Source: Deltaproteobacteria bacterium
GTDB taxonomy: Bacteria; Desulfobacterota; Desulfobacteria; Desulfobacterales; SpSt-501
Direction of reading: 5' to 3'
DNA length: 64,000 nucleotides
NCBI GenBank assembly: GCA_016219005.1
Contig: JACRCN010000087.1
Span: forward strand, 1-64,000
Each line of letters begins with the position of its first letter. The stretch's first letter is position 1. Of this stretch, positions 15,965-24,528 are shown piece after piece. A program made the translations under genes and the position numbers. The notes beneath the pieces are model-generated. The model was not told where the DNA came from. It did not search any database and was given only the letters and a program-made list of their open reading frames with translations.

Positions 15965-18559
15965 TCATCCTTCTGCGGGCGCAAACTGGTAGTTTCCTTT
16001 CAGGAACTGCTCCACATACCAATCGACCTGATGGTCTTCGGAGAGGTGCATGTCGAGCAGGCGCACCGATCCCAGCAGCCTCCCCAACAGGTCCAGTCGC
16101 TCCCGGAGGTGATCCTCCTGGTATTTCTTCATTTCGCCCCGGACCATATCGCTCTTCTGTTCCACCTTGAAGTCCAGCTTTTTCAAAATTTGCGCGATCA
16201 TCAGGGCGCGCCGCGACCGTCGCCCGATGTCAGCCGCGCCTCCCTTGAAATAAAAGGTGATGTAGTTGTCGTTCACCGCCGGCCCGCAATAGCTGTCGAT
16301 GGTGGTGAAGTGGTAGCCGAGGCGCGAGTTGAAATTGAGGTAGTGGCCGGCGATCACGGCGTAGCTCGGTGCCCCCATGCGGCCTTCCTTCGTGGGGTCG
16401 CGGATGGCGGTTTGGGCGACAATCGAAGCAAACCCGCCCCAGCTGATGCCGACGTCCCGGGACCAGTCCACGTTTTCGTGTTTCATGCCCTTCAGGAGGG
16501 CCTGAAGCGGAATCGAGGTCACATCGTCCAACTCGGCGTGGGAGCCTTTGAAACCTTTGCGCAGGCCGTTTCCCAGGTCCACTAGAATAATTTTCATCGG
16601 CAGGAAGGCCCGCAATGGAACCGCACCGCACTCATCCGGGGCGACATCGTCGCTGATCCGGAACATCTCCTGCATGGACATTTCGTGCGCAAAGCGAATG
16701 ATGTCGTGCAGCGTCCGGCAGCCGGCCGGGTGGAAGTTGTCCTGCTGGGGATCGGTGAGGCTCAGCGGGGCGATGCGCCTGAGGACGGATTTCATCAGGT
16801 TGTAGGTCGGGCTGTCCTTCATCGGGTTCACGGCCATTTTCTGCGTCAGCAGGTGCTCCGCCCGTCCGCGGTAGACCATGCGCCGTGTGGCGTCCACCGT
16901 GATCTCCTCCCCGTGCGCGATCAGCGTGGTGCCGTTGCCGGTTCCCACGAGTGTAGGGATCCGAAACTCACGGGCCACGGAGGCCATGTGCCCCGTGACG
17001 CTGCCGACGTCGGTGATGAAGGCCCGAATCCGGCCCATGAGAGGCACATAGCGCGGCGAGGTCTGGCGGGCGACCACCACGACACCTTCGGGGATGTGAT
17101 GCAGGACGTGATCGGACTGAATGACGTAGGCATAGCCTGAAGCCGCACCGTCGCAAGCCGTCTGCCCGCCGTGGAGAATCAGCGGCGGCGGAACGGCCGC
17201 AGCCTCGGGGGGCGCGTCGGTAACGCCCACCGTCTCCGCACCGAAGCGCTGGGACCGCTTCAGCGGGCGCGCTTGAAGGATGTAGAGCTTGCCCTGCGAG
17301 TCGATGGCCCACTCGATATCCAGGGCATACCCGTAATGGTTCTCCAGCCGCACGGCATAGTCGGCCAGCAGCCGGATCTCCTCTCCCGTGAGGCAGGCCG
17401 CGCGTTTCAGGTCTTCGGGCAGATCTTCCTCCAGGACTCCGTCCGCCGCGTCCGGCCTGAGCCGGCGCTCCTTCAGCGCGATTTCGGAGGCTTCAAGGGC
17501 CCGTGTTTTTTTGTGAACCTGGTAGAAATCGGTGGCGGCCGCGCCCTCCACGGCGTCGGCCGCCAGCCCCCAGACGGCGCTGATCATGATGACCGCATGC
17601 CGGCTGTCGTTGGGGTCGACGGTGTACATGACGCCGCTCACCCTGGCATGAATCATAACGATGCAGGCGACACTCATGTTGACGTCCTGATCGCGATAGC
17701 CGCGGCGACGCCGGTAGTAGATCGCCCGCGGGCTGAAGGTGCTCGCGACCACGTCCTTGTAGGCTTCGATGAGGTTGGCTTCGCTGACGTTGAGCACGGT
17801 GGCATGCTGGCCGGCGAAACTGGCCTCGCTGTCTTCGCTGGTGGCGCTGCTGCGGACGGAAAGCTTGAAGTCGTGCGGCAGGTGCGCCTTCAAGGCCTGC
17901 GCCGCCTGCAGAATAGAGGTCTCGAGATCGGCCGGAAGATCGGCATCGACGATCCGGTTCTGAATCTCCTGGCTGACCGCCATGAGGGCATCGGTGTCGT
18001 TGATGTCCAGGTCCTCGAGTTTTTTTTGAATCAGCTCGGCCAGCTCGTTATAATCGAGAAACAGCTGATAGCCATAGGCTGTAATGGCGAAGCCCAGCGG
18101 CACCGGCAGGTGTGCCCGGTTGTAGACTTCACCGAGGTTGGCCGCCTTTCCGCCCACCTCCGAGGCGTTTTCGAGGCTGAGCCTCTCCATCGGCAGCACG
18201 AAGCTCGTGTCCTCGAAGTGCCTTTTGTGGAGCAGTTCAGCGAAGATTTTTTCCGAGATGCGCTGGGCGGCGGGCTGCAGCTCGGGATATTTGTGCCCGG
18301 AGAGTTCATTCAGCTCCTGCACGATGGAATTGACTTCCACGACGAGAGATTGCGTTTGCGATACGGCATACATGTATGTGAAAGGCTGGTCTTGGTAGAT
18401 TGTGTTTTCGAGACCGGCGATGATCTCGAGCGCCCGGTTGTTGGAAAGCAGCAGTCGTTTGAAGCCCGCGTACTTGCGGTGGAAAACGGAGTCGTTCGCC
18501 CCGCTGCACTCGGCAGACCGGCTTTTGCGGAAAAAGTCCAAAAACTTGAACATGGCCAT
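15965..18559 (-). CDS. PEP synthase/dikinase-like protein with atypical C-terminal domain
   Basis: 864 residues. After about 120 residues without a recognised domain comes an ATP-grasp PEP/pyruvate-binding domain: LENASEVGGKAANLGEV near 132, SVRSSATSEDSEASFAGQHA near 250, and DIEWAIDSQGKLYILQARPL near 430. The swivelling phosphohistidine domain follows; TDVGSVTGHMASVAREF near 520 carries the catalytic His. Residues about 585-864 do not show the PEP/pyruvate TIM-barrel motifs of PEP synthase or pyruvate phosphate dikinase; instead they contain MKIILVDLGNGLRKGF and a Tyr/Phe-rich core. The protein can probably phosphorylate its own His from ATP, but the acceptor is unknown. Divergent from the aldehyde oxidoreductase gene. 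Confidence 0.8.
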   Translation of the reverse strand: MAMFKFLDFFRKSRSAECSGANDSVFHRKYAGFKRLLLSNNRALEIIAGLENTIYQDQPFTYMYAVSQTQSLVVEVNSIVQELNELSGHKYPELQPAAQRISEKIFAELLHKRHFEDTSFVLPMERLSLENASEVGGKAANLGEVYNRAHLPVPLGFAITAYGYQLFLDYNELAELIQKKLEDLDINDTDALMAVSQEIQNRIVDADLPADLETSILQAAQALKAHLPHDFKLSVRSSATSEDSEASFAGQHATVLNVSEANLIEAYKDVVASTFSPRAIYYRRRRGYRDQDVNMSVACIVMIHARVSGVMYTVDPNDSRHAVIMISAVWGLAADAVEGAAATDFYQVHKKTRALEASEIALKERRLRPDAADGVLEEDLPEDLKRAACLTGEEIRLLADYAVRLENHYGYALDIEWAIDSQGKLYILQARPLKRSQRFGAETVGVTDAPPEAAAVPPPLILHGGQTACDGAASGYAYVIQSDHVLHHIPEGVVVVARQTSPRYVPLMGRIRAFITDVGSVTGHMASVAREFRIPTLVGTGNGTTLIAHGEEITVDATRRMVYRGRAEHLLTQKMAVNPMKDSPTYNLMKSVLRRIAPLSLTDPQQDNFHPAGCRTLHDIIRFAHEMSMQEMFRISDDVAPDECGAVPLRAFLPMKIILVDLGNGLRKGFKGSHAELDDVTSIPLQALLKGMKHENVDWSRDVGISWGGFASIVAQTAIRDPTKEGRMGAPSYAVIAGHYLNFNSRLGYHFTTIDSYCGPAVNDNYITFYFKGGAADIGRRSRRALMIAQILKKLDFKVEQKSDMVRGEMKKYQEDHLRERLDLLGRLLGSVRLLDMHLSEDHQVDWYVEQFLKGNYQFAPAEG

Positions 18560-18614
18560 CTTGCCTTCCTTCTGAATTCCAGCCCCATGCTCTTTTCGGC
18601 GGTGGCCTGCCTTT

Positions 18615-18642
18615 ATAATACCCTATTTTGCGATCCGTACAA
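18615..18642 (-). promoter_or_regulatory. Promoter candidate for the dikinase-like gene
   Basis: On the minus strand TTGTAC (18642-18637) and TATTAT (18620-18615) are separated by 16 bases, about 55 bases before the start codon. Confidence 0.5.
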
Positions 18643-18731
18643 GAGGCCGCCTTCGGCCCATCTCCTCCGTCTTGCCAAACTGCCGACGAGCGTATAAGAT
18701 CCGCTCGATATCACTTCAGGAGGACCAAGAC

Positions 18732-20615
18732 ATGACGCCCGGATATATGGGAAAACTTGCGTTCGTGGATTTAAGCAGCGGCACCATCCGGATCGAAACG
18801 CTGGCCGACGATTTGGCCCGCACCTTCATCGGCGGATACGGGCTCGGCGCCCGGATCCTCTTCGATCATCAGAAGAAAGCAGTTGACCCGCTGGGTCCGG
18901 AGAACACTCTGGGTTTCGCGGCCGGGCCGCTAACCGGCACCAAGGCCCCGACCGGCGCGCGCTATATGGCTTTCTGCAAGTCGCCGCTTACCGGCGGCTG
19001 GGGCGATGCCAACTCCGGCGGCTATTTCGGCTCCGAGTTGAAGGCGGCCGGCTTCGACGCCGTCTTCGTCTCCGGCATGGCTCCCGCCCCCAGATTCCTG
19101 TGGATCACCGACGGCCGCGTCGAAATCCGGGACGCCGCGCACCTCTGGGGCAAGGACACCATCGATACCGAAGACAGCCTTCAAACGGAATTCGGCGACT
19201 CAAAAGTCCGTGTTGCCTGCATCGGCCCTGCTTCGGAGCGCTTGTCCCTGATCTCGGGCATCGTCAACGACCGGGGCCGGATCGCCGCCCGCTCGGGCGT
19301 AGGAGCGGTCATGGGCTCAAAACGGCTGAAGGCCCTGGCGGTGCGCGGCCACGCGAAAGTACCCGTCGCGAATCCCGCTGAACTGAGCCGGCTCGTCAAG
19401 GCCTTCTCCAAGGAATTACGCGACCTGCCGGGCATGGCCCAGGCGCTGATGAAACACGGAACCTGCGGCTTCACCTCCGCCCTCGTCGCCAGCGGGGCAA
19501 CCCCCATCAAGAACTGGCGGCTGGCCGGCGACCAGGCATTCCCGGGGGTGAAGCAGGTCGCCGACGGAGATGCCGTCATCCGCTTTCAGATGCGGAAATA
19601 CGGCTGTGCGAACTGCCCGATCGCCTGCGGGGGCATCTGTAACGTCTCCTCCGGGAAATATCCCGTGGGGGAGGTTCACAAGCCCGAATACGAAACCATC
19701 GGCGCCTTCGGGCCGCTGTGCCTGTGCGACGACCTCGAGACGATCATCAAGCTGCACGACATGTGCAACCGCAGCGGACTGGACACCATCTCCTCCGGCC
19801 ACGTGCTCGCCTTCGCCATGGAATGCTTCGAGCAGGGCATTCTCACCGCGGCGGACACGGACGGCATCCGCATCGCCTGGGGCAACGGAGCCGCCATGGT
19901 AGCCCTGTTGGACAAGGTCATCCGGCGGGAGGGCATCGGCGACCTGCTCGCGGACGGAGTGAAGGCGGCCGCGAGCCGGATCGGCCAAAACGCCGCGGCG
20001 TGTGCCATGCATGTCGGCGGGCAGGAGCCCGGGCTGCACAACGCACTCTTTCTTCCCAGCCGCGGGACCGGCTTTGTGTGCGACCCCACCCCCGGCCGGC
20101 ACACGGCCGCTCCAATGGCGCGTCTCGATGGCGGCCCCGGAGCCTACGGCCCCTATCCCGAGCTGCGCATCGACAAATTCGAGCGCTACGCCTACACGGG
20201 CAAAGGCCCCATGAGCGCGACCGCTTCGGGCTATCTCCAGATCGGCAACTGTGCCGGAGTCTGTGTGATGCCCTTCATGTTCTTCGGCAACTACCCCCTG
20301 ATCGAACTGATGAATGCCGTCACCGGCTGGGGTCTCGATGTGACGGAAGCCCTCGCCACCGGTGCGCGCATCCAGACCCTGCGCCAGAGCTTCAACATCC
20401 GCGAGGGAATCAAGGCGGCAGACGTGCGGCTGCCCGACCGCATGGCCGGGCGTCCGCCGCTCGCCGCAGGGCCCCTGGCCGGGGTCACCATCGACGTGGA
20501 CAGCTTGGCGGGCGAATATCGCACCGCCATGGGCTGGAATGCGCAAACGGGTGTGCCGGAGGAAGCCACGCTGAAACGGCTCGGGCTGGCGGAGCTGGTT
20601 AAGACCTGCGGATAA
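18732..20615 (+). CDS. Aldehyde:ferredoxin oxidoreductase (tungsten AOR family)
   Basis: About 627 residues, the usual length for this family. These enzymes oxidise aldehydes to acids, or reduce acids, using a tungsten/molybdenum bis-pterin and one [4Fe-4S] cluster, with ferredoxin as partner. MGKLAFVDLSSGTIRIE opens the N-terminal domain, and GPLTGTKAPTGARYMAFCKSP near 65 lines the pterin site. CANCPIACGGIC (C-x2-C-x3-C) near 291 and a distal Cys in GNCAGVCVM near 500 are candidate cluster ligands. ATG 18732 follows AGGAGG at 8 bases; the frame is open further upstream without support. No ferredoxin or cofactor gene is adjacent. Confidence 0.9.
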   Translation: MTPGYMGKLAFVDLSSGTIRIETLADDLARTFIGGYGLGARILFDHQKKAVDPLGPENTLGFAAGPLTGTKAPTGARYMAFCKSPLTGGWGDANSGGYFGSELKAAGFDAVFVSGMAPAPRFLWITDGRVEIRDAAHLWGKDTIDTEDSLQTEFGDSKVRVACIGPASERLSLISGIVNDRGRIAARSGVGAVMGSKRLKALAVRGHAKVPVANPAELSRLVKAFSKELRDLPGMAQALMKHGTCGFTSALVASGATPIKNWRLAGDQAFPGVKQVADGDAVIRFQMRKYGCANCPIACGGICNVSSGKYPVGEVHKPEYETIGAFGPLCLCDDLETIIKLHDMCNRSGLDTISSGHVLAFAMECFEQGILTAADTDGIRIAWGNGAAMVALLDKVIRREGIGDLLADGVKAAASRIGQNAAACAMHVGGQEPGLHNALFLPSRGTGFVCDPTPGRHTAAPMARLDGGPGAYGPYPELRIDKFERYAYTGKGPMSATASGYLQIGNCAGVCVMPFMFFGNYPLIELMNAVTGWGLDVTEALATGARIQTLRQSFNIREGIKAADVRLPDRMAGRPPLAAGPLAGVTIDVDSLAGEYRTAMGWNAQTGVPEEATLKRLGLAELVKTCG

Positions 20616-20687
20616 AAAAGGCGGAACTGAAAAACCATCAAGAAAAAGACAAGAAAGGCGCAAAATTATTATCGAGTCGGGTGCGAT

Positions 20688-21197
20688 ATGAAAAAAAATG
20701 TTCTCCGGATGGTTATCGTTTTTTGCTCCCTCGTCTTACTTTCATCCGATGCTTTCGCGAAGGGAGGAACTAAAATAAATTTGAGAGATTTTCAAAGCGA
20801 AAAGCCAAACCATCGCCCCATTCTGCAGAAATGGATGGGGGACTATCCGGTGGCCCAACTCGATCGTCTCCCGGTAGGGCAGAGTCAGGCCCGGCTCGGA
20901 TACATCGGCGACGCGGAGACGTTTGCATCGGTCTGGCAGGTTCTCAAACCGGGCACCGCCTTGCCCCAGGTCGATTTCAACAAGACTCTCGTGGTCTTTG
21001 TACGCAACGTCAAAATATACCATCCTGCGCTCATTGAGAAGGTGACCCTCAAAGACGGCGTCGCCGAGATCGTTGCCGCTGAGCCTCTGACGCCCGCAGA
21101 ACCGATTGAGGATAGAGTCGCGCTGGGACTGGCAGTGATTTCCCGGGAGGGACTTAAATTCATTCACACGGACAATGATCTGATACCCGTTCGTTAA
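20688..21197 (+). CDS. Small exported protein, PrcB_C-like
   Basis: 169 residues. A clear Sec signal peptide (MKKNVLRMVIVFCSLVLLSS then DAFA) is cleaved near residue 25. The mature domain has GYIGDAETFASVWQVLKP, then LPQVDFNKTLVVFVRNVKIY. This spacing is reminiscent of the PrcB C-terminal domain, in which an aspartate/phenylalanine strand follows an eW..lW segment. The resemblance is weak, so the function is unknown. It starts 72 bases after the oxidoreductase gene in an AT-rich leader and may have its own promoter. The region 21198-21347 behind it shows no gene. Confidence 0.65.
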   Translation: MKKNVLRMVIVFCSLVLLSSDAFAKGGTKINLRDFQSEKPNHRPILQKWMGDYPVAQLDRLPVGQSQARLGYIGDAETFASVWQVLKPGTALPQVDFNKTLVVFVRNVKIYHPALIEKVTLKDGVAEIVAAEPLTPAEPIEDRVALGLAVISREGLKFIHTDNDLIPVR

Positions 21198-21347
21198 TTC
21201 TGGCGCACCGTGGCAGCCGCACGTAACTTTTTTAGAGTTTCAAACCAAGCGGTAGCTGCAAGCATATGATTCATGGAGGACGTCAGGTGGGATATGGGCT
21301 GATTTTTGAGACCCTGATTCATCCATGGTCAACGCCGCGAGAGCACC

Positions 21348-22205
21348 TCAACCCCGCGGTTCATAAAGATGCGGATAGTGCTCCTTCCATCTGCGCATCA
21401 GCCAGAACCACTGCTCGGGATGTTTCCGCACCACCCGCTCCACCACGTCCGTGATTCGCTGGGTGTTCTCGACCAGGTCCGCCTTCAAATCCTTGGTCCT
21501 GCGCATCTCGACCGCCGGCCCGGCGTGAATCCCGAGGCGGCCGTCGGGTTCCCGGACGCAGAAGACGGGCAGCACCGGGGTGCGGCACCTCAGCGCCAGC
21601 ATGGCCACCGCCGGGGTCGCGGTGGCCTTCTTCCCGAAAAACCGGACGTCGACGCCGTCCTTGCGGCGGGCCATGTCCACCAGGATGGCGAGCACCCCGC
21701 CCTGCCGGAGGATTTTCGTCATGTCCGCGAGCGAGTCTTTCTTGTAGAGAATGGAGTTCCCGAACCGCGTGCGCACGGAGTGAATCCAGTTCTCGACGAA
21801 ATTTGATTTGAACTTTTTCGCCACGGCCGTGAGATTCATGCCGAATACGCACGGTAGGGCCTGCATCCCGAACTCCCAACTGCCCATGTGGGCGGAAACC
21901 GCGATCACACCACGCTTCTGCAGGAACGCCTGCCGGAAGTGCTCGAGCCCGTAAAGCCTGACGCGACGGGCGATGTCCTCCGGCCGCATCCAGCCCAGCT
22001 GGAACAAATCGACAAGGTTGATCCCATAATTTTGAAATACCCTGCGCGCCAAGCGCCGGCGCTGAGAATCTGAAAGCTCCGGATAGGCGAACGCCAGGTT
22101 GCGCCGCACGACCCGGTGATGGGGGATGTCGAGGAAGTAGAGTGCGCGGCCCAGTACGTTCCCGATAGGAAGAGAGGGTAAATGAACAATCAGTTGCTTG
22201 AGCAT
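21348..22205 (-). CDS. Lipid A biosynthesis acyltransferase (LpxL/HtrB family)
   Basis: 285 residues of the lysophospholipid acyltransferase superfamily. The catalytic H-x4-E motif is in VSAHMGSWEFGMQAL near residue 104. The upstream stretch NLAFAYPELSDSQRRRLARR and the later ILVDMARRKDGVDVRFFGKK are typical of HtrB/LpxL proteins, which add a secondary acyl chain to lipid A at the inner membrane. It lacks the long N-terminal membrane segment of E. coli LpxL but keeps a hydrophobic start. Its presence implies a lipopolysaccharide-bearing outer membrane. It is 168 bases downstream of pbpC on the same strand. Confidence 0.85.
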   Translation of the reverse strand: MLKQLIVHLPSLPIGNVLGRALYFLDIPHHRVVRRNLAFAYPELSDSQRRRLARRVFQNYGINLVDLFQLGWMRPEDIARRVRLYGLEHFRQAFLQKRGVIAVSAHMGSWEFGMQALPCVFGMNLTAVAKKFKSNFVENWIHSVRTRFGNSILYKKDSLADMTKILRQGGVLAILVDMARRKDGVDVRFFGKKATATPAVAMLALRCRTPVLPVFCVREPDGRLGIHAGPAVEMRRTKDLKADLVENTQRITDVVERVVRKHPEQWFWLMRRWKEHYPHLYEPRG

Positions 22206-22373
22206 GATCTCGGCATTCCGCTCGGCCGATCCGCCGGGGCCTCGTAGGGACCCATGGCACCCGGCCGGCGAATCGATGGGGGTTCAAAATGTGAAAAGGC
22301 GTGTTTTAGTAACAAACCCCGCGGCCGATGTCAATTTCGATCGTTTAACTTCATTTGGCGATCCAGGTAAGGA

Positions 22374-24512
22374 TCAAGAGGCCGGGCGAGCGGCTCCCCG
22401 CACCCGAAACGTCACCGTGTCGAGAGTGCGACCATCCGGAGCGCTGAGCGAAAGGCGATGTTTTCCCGGGACGAGGATCCAGGGCACACGACTGCGGCCA
22501 GCATTCAGCAGCCGGCCGTTCAAGACCCAGCGCGTTCTTTCCTCGCCGCCCGCCGCCGCAAAAAAAATTTTCTGCCGGCCTCCCGGGATGTCCGGGTCGA
22601 CGGCAAACACGGCGCCGTCCGCAGGATAAACGATCCGCGAGGCAGCCTCGGGGCGCAATGAAGCAGCGCCGTCGGGCTCGGTGCCGCGGATGAACCACTC
22701 CTCCCGCATTCCGGAAGGCGCCCAGGCCGGGCCGCGCACGAGCCCCGGCGGCACTGCCGCCGCCAGGCGCGAACCGTCCCGGTGCAGCAGGTTCATCACC
22801 TCCAGCCAGACCGGCGCGGCGCCGGTAACACCGCTCACATCCCACATGGGCTCGCCCGTGAAATTGCCCACCCACACGCCGACCGTGAAACGCGGCGAGT
22901 AGCCGATGCACCAATTGTCGCGCATGTCCTTGCTGGTGCCGGTCTTAACGGCTGCCCCGAAGCGCGTGGCCAAGGCGTTCTCCAGACCGAAGGTCAGGCT
23001 GCGGGCCTCGCGATCGGCGAGGATATCGGAGACGAGAAACGCGGCCGCGGGAGAAAACACGGGCTCAAGCTCCGGGGCTTGCGCCGGCCGCGTCAAGAAC
23101 AACTCGCCCGTTCGTCCGCCGTTTGCCAGGGCGCGATACGCATTCACCAGCTCCCAGAGGGTCACGTCCGCGGCGCCGAGCGCAAGCGCCGGCCCGTAGA
23201 AGTCGCCGGCCTCGCGCAGCCCGTGGAACCCCAGCTCCCGCAGCGCTCGCAGGAAGGCTTCGCCCCCCATCATCTCCAGGGCGCGCACCGCCGGGATGTT
23301 CAGAGACGAAGCCAGCGCGCTGCGCGCGCTCACGCTGCCTCTGAACCCGCCGTCGTAGTTTCCGGGCTGGTAGATCCCGCTGTCCACGGTCACGTCCAGG
23401 GGGCTGTCGTCCAGGAGGGAGGCCGGCGTCAGGATCAGGCGATCGAAGGCAAGCGCGTAGAGAAACGGCTTCAACGTGGACCCCGCCTGCCGCCGGGCGG
23501 TGACCCCGTCCACAAAGCGGAACCGGGCAGGATCCGCGGTGGTGCTCCCATAGGCCAGCACATCGCCGGTGGCATTTTCCACCACGAGCACGGCCCCCTC
23601 CCCCACGTTCTGCGCCTTCAGGGGCAGAAGGTGATGGGCGAGTCGCTCCAGCGCAAACCGCTGGACATCGGCGTTGAGGCTGCAGGTAACCGCCTCCCCG
23701 GCCTTGCCCCGCAGCAGCCGCCGGGCCGCGTGCGGCGCAAGATCGACTCGGGGGCGAATCGGCCGGGGATGTGAAATCGCCTGGCCCGCGAGGATGCGAA
23801 TCTCTTCGCTTTCCGCCGCCCAGCCCAGCGCCTGCCGCAGCCGCAGGGCCCGTTCGGCAACCTCCGCAGCGGAAGCGTTGGGTGCGCGGATCAGTGCCGC
23901 CAGAAGCAGCGACTCGGCGACGTCGAGCCCATGCGGCTCTTTTCCGAACAGCCCGCGCGAAGCCGCCGCTACACCCTGGAATTCGCCCCGCAAGGAGACG
24001 AGGTTGAGGTAGGCTTCGAGGATGCGGGCCTTGCTCCAGCGCTCCTCAATGTGCCAGGCGGCTTGGATCTGCCGCCACTTCTCGGAGATCGAGCGGCGTC
24101 CGCCGGGCCCCTGCAGGCTCTTGTCCAGCATGGACGCAAGCTGCATGGTGATGGTGCTGGCCCCCCGGGGTCTGCCGGAGAAAATGCCCTGGACCGCAGC
24201 CGCGCCCAGTGCTCGAAAATCCGCGCCGCCATGCGCCCAGAAGCGCTTGTCCTCTGCCCGAACCACCGCCGCCTGCAGCGCCGGCGAAATTGTGTCCAAC
24301 TCGACCCATCCGAGCCGCCGCAGACCCGGGTCGGTCCTGAGCTCGTGCAGCACCGCGCCGTTGCGGTCGAGCAGCAAAGTATCCGAAACGCGAAAACCTG
24401 CCCGCACCTCCTGGTAGGTCGGCTGAGCCAGGGCCGCGCCGGCCGCAGTCAGGAGGGCCAACAACGCGGCGACGCCGTACCGGCAACTTTTCCATGAAAA
24501 CCTGCTGGCCAT
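22374..24512 (-). CDS. pbpC: Penicillin-binding protein 1C
   Basis: 712 residues. After an N-terminal signal anchor, a GT51 glycosyltransferase domain carries the catalytic Glu in RAEDKRFWAHGGADF near residue 85. The transpeptidase domain shows SxxK in GSTLKPFLYAL near 345, SLN in ASSLNIPAVRALE, and KTGTSKDMRDNWC near 523. The C-terminal 90 residues match the BiPBP_C beta domain (VLNGRLLNAGRS). It polymerises and may cross-link peptidoglycan in the periplasm. It lies 16 bases after the alpha-2-macroglobulin gene; this pairing (pbpC with yfhM) is widespread and links envelope repair to protease trapping. Confidence 0.93.
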   Translation of the reverse strand: MASRFSWKSCRYGVAALLALLTAAGAALAQPTYQEVRAGFRVSDTLLLDRNGAVLHELRTDPGLRRLGWVELDTISPALQAAVVRAEDKRFWAHGGADFRALGAAAVQGIFSGRPRGASTITMQLASMLDKSLQGPGGRRSISEKWRQIQAAWHIEERWSKARILEAYLNLVSLRGEFQGVAAASRGLFGKEPHGLDVAESLLLAALIRAPNASAAEVAERALRLRQALGWAAESEEIRILAGQAISHPRPIRPRVDLAPHAARRLLRGKAGEAVTCSLNADVQRFALERLAHHLLPLKAQNVGEGAVLVVENATGDVLAYGSTTADPARFRFVDGVTARRQAGSTLKPFLYALAFDRLILTPASLLDDSPLDVTVDSGIYQPGNYDGGFRGSVSARSALASSLNIPAVRALEMMGGEAFLRALRELGFHGLREAGDFYGPALALGAADVTLWELVNAYRALANGGRTGELFLTRPAQAPELEPVFSPAAAFLVSDILADREARSLTFGLENALATRFGAAVKTGTSKDMRDNWCIGYSPRFTVGVWVGNFTGEPMWDVSGVTGAAPVWLEVMNLLHRDGSRLAAAVPPGLVRGPAWAPSGMREEWFIRGTEPDGAASLRPEAASRIVYPADGAVFAVDPDIPGGRQKIFFAAAGGEERTRWVLNGRLLNAGRSRVPWILVPGKHRLSLSAPDGRTLDTVTFRVRGAARPAS

Positions 24513-24528
24513 GAGATTAAATCCGAAC

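Noticed and set aside
17171..18697. Long plus-strand open frame opposite the dikinase-like gene
   Set aside because: Composition-driven antisense frame; the minus strand carries clear ATP-grasp and His-domain motifs.
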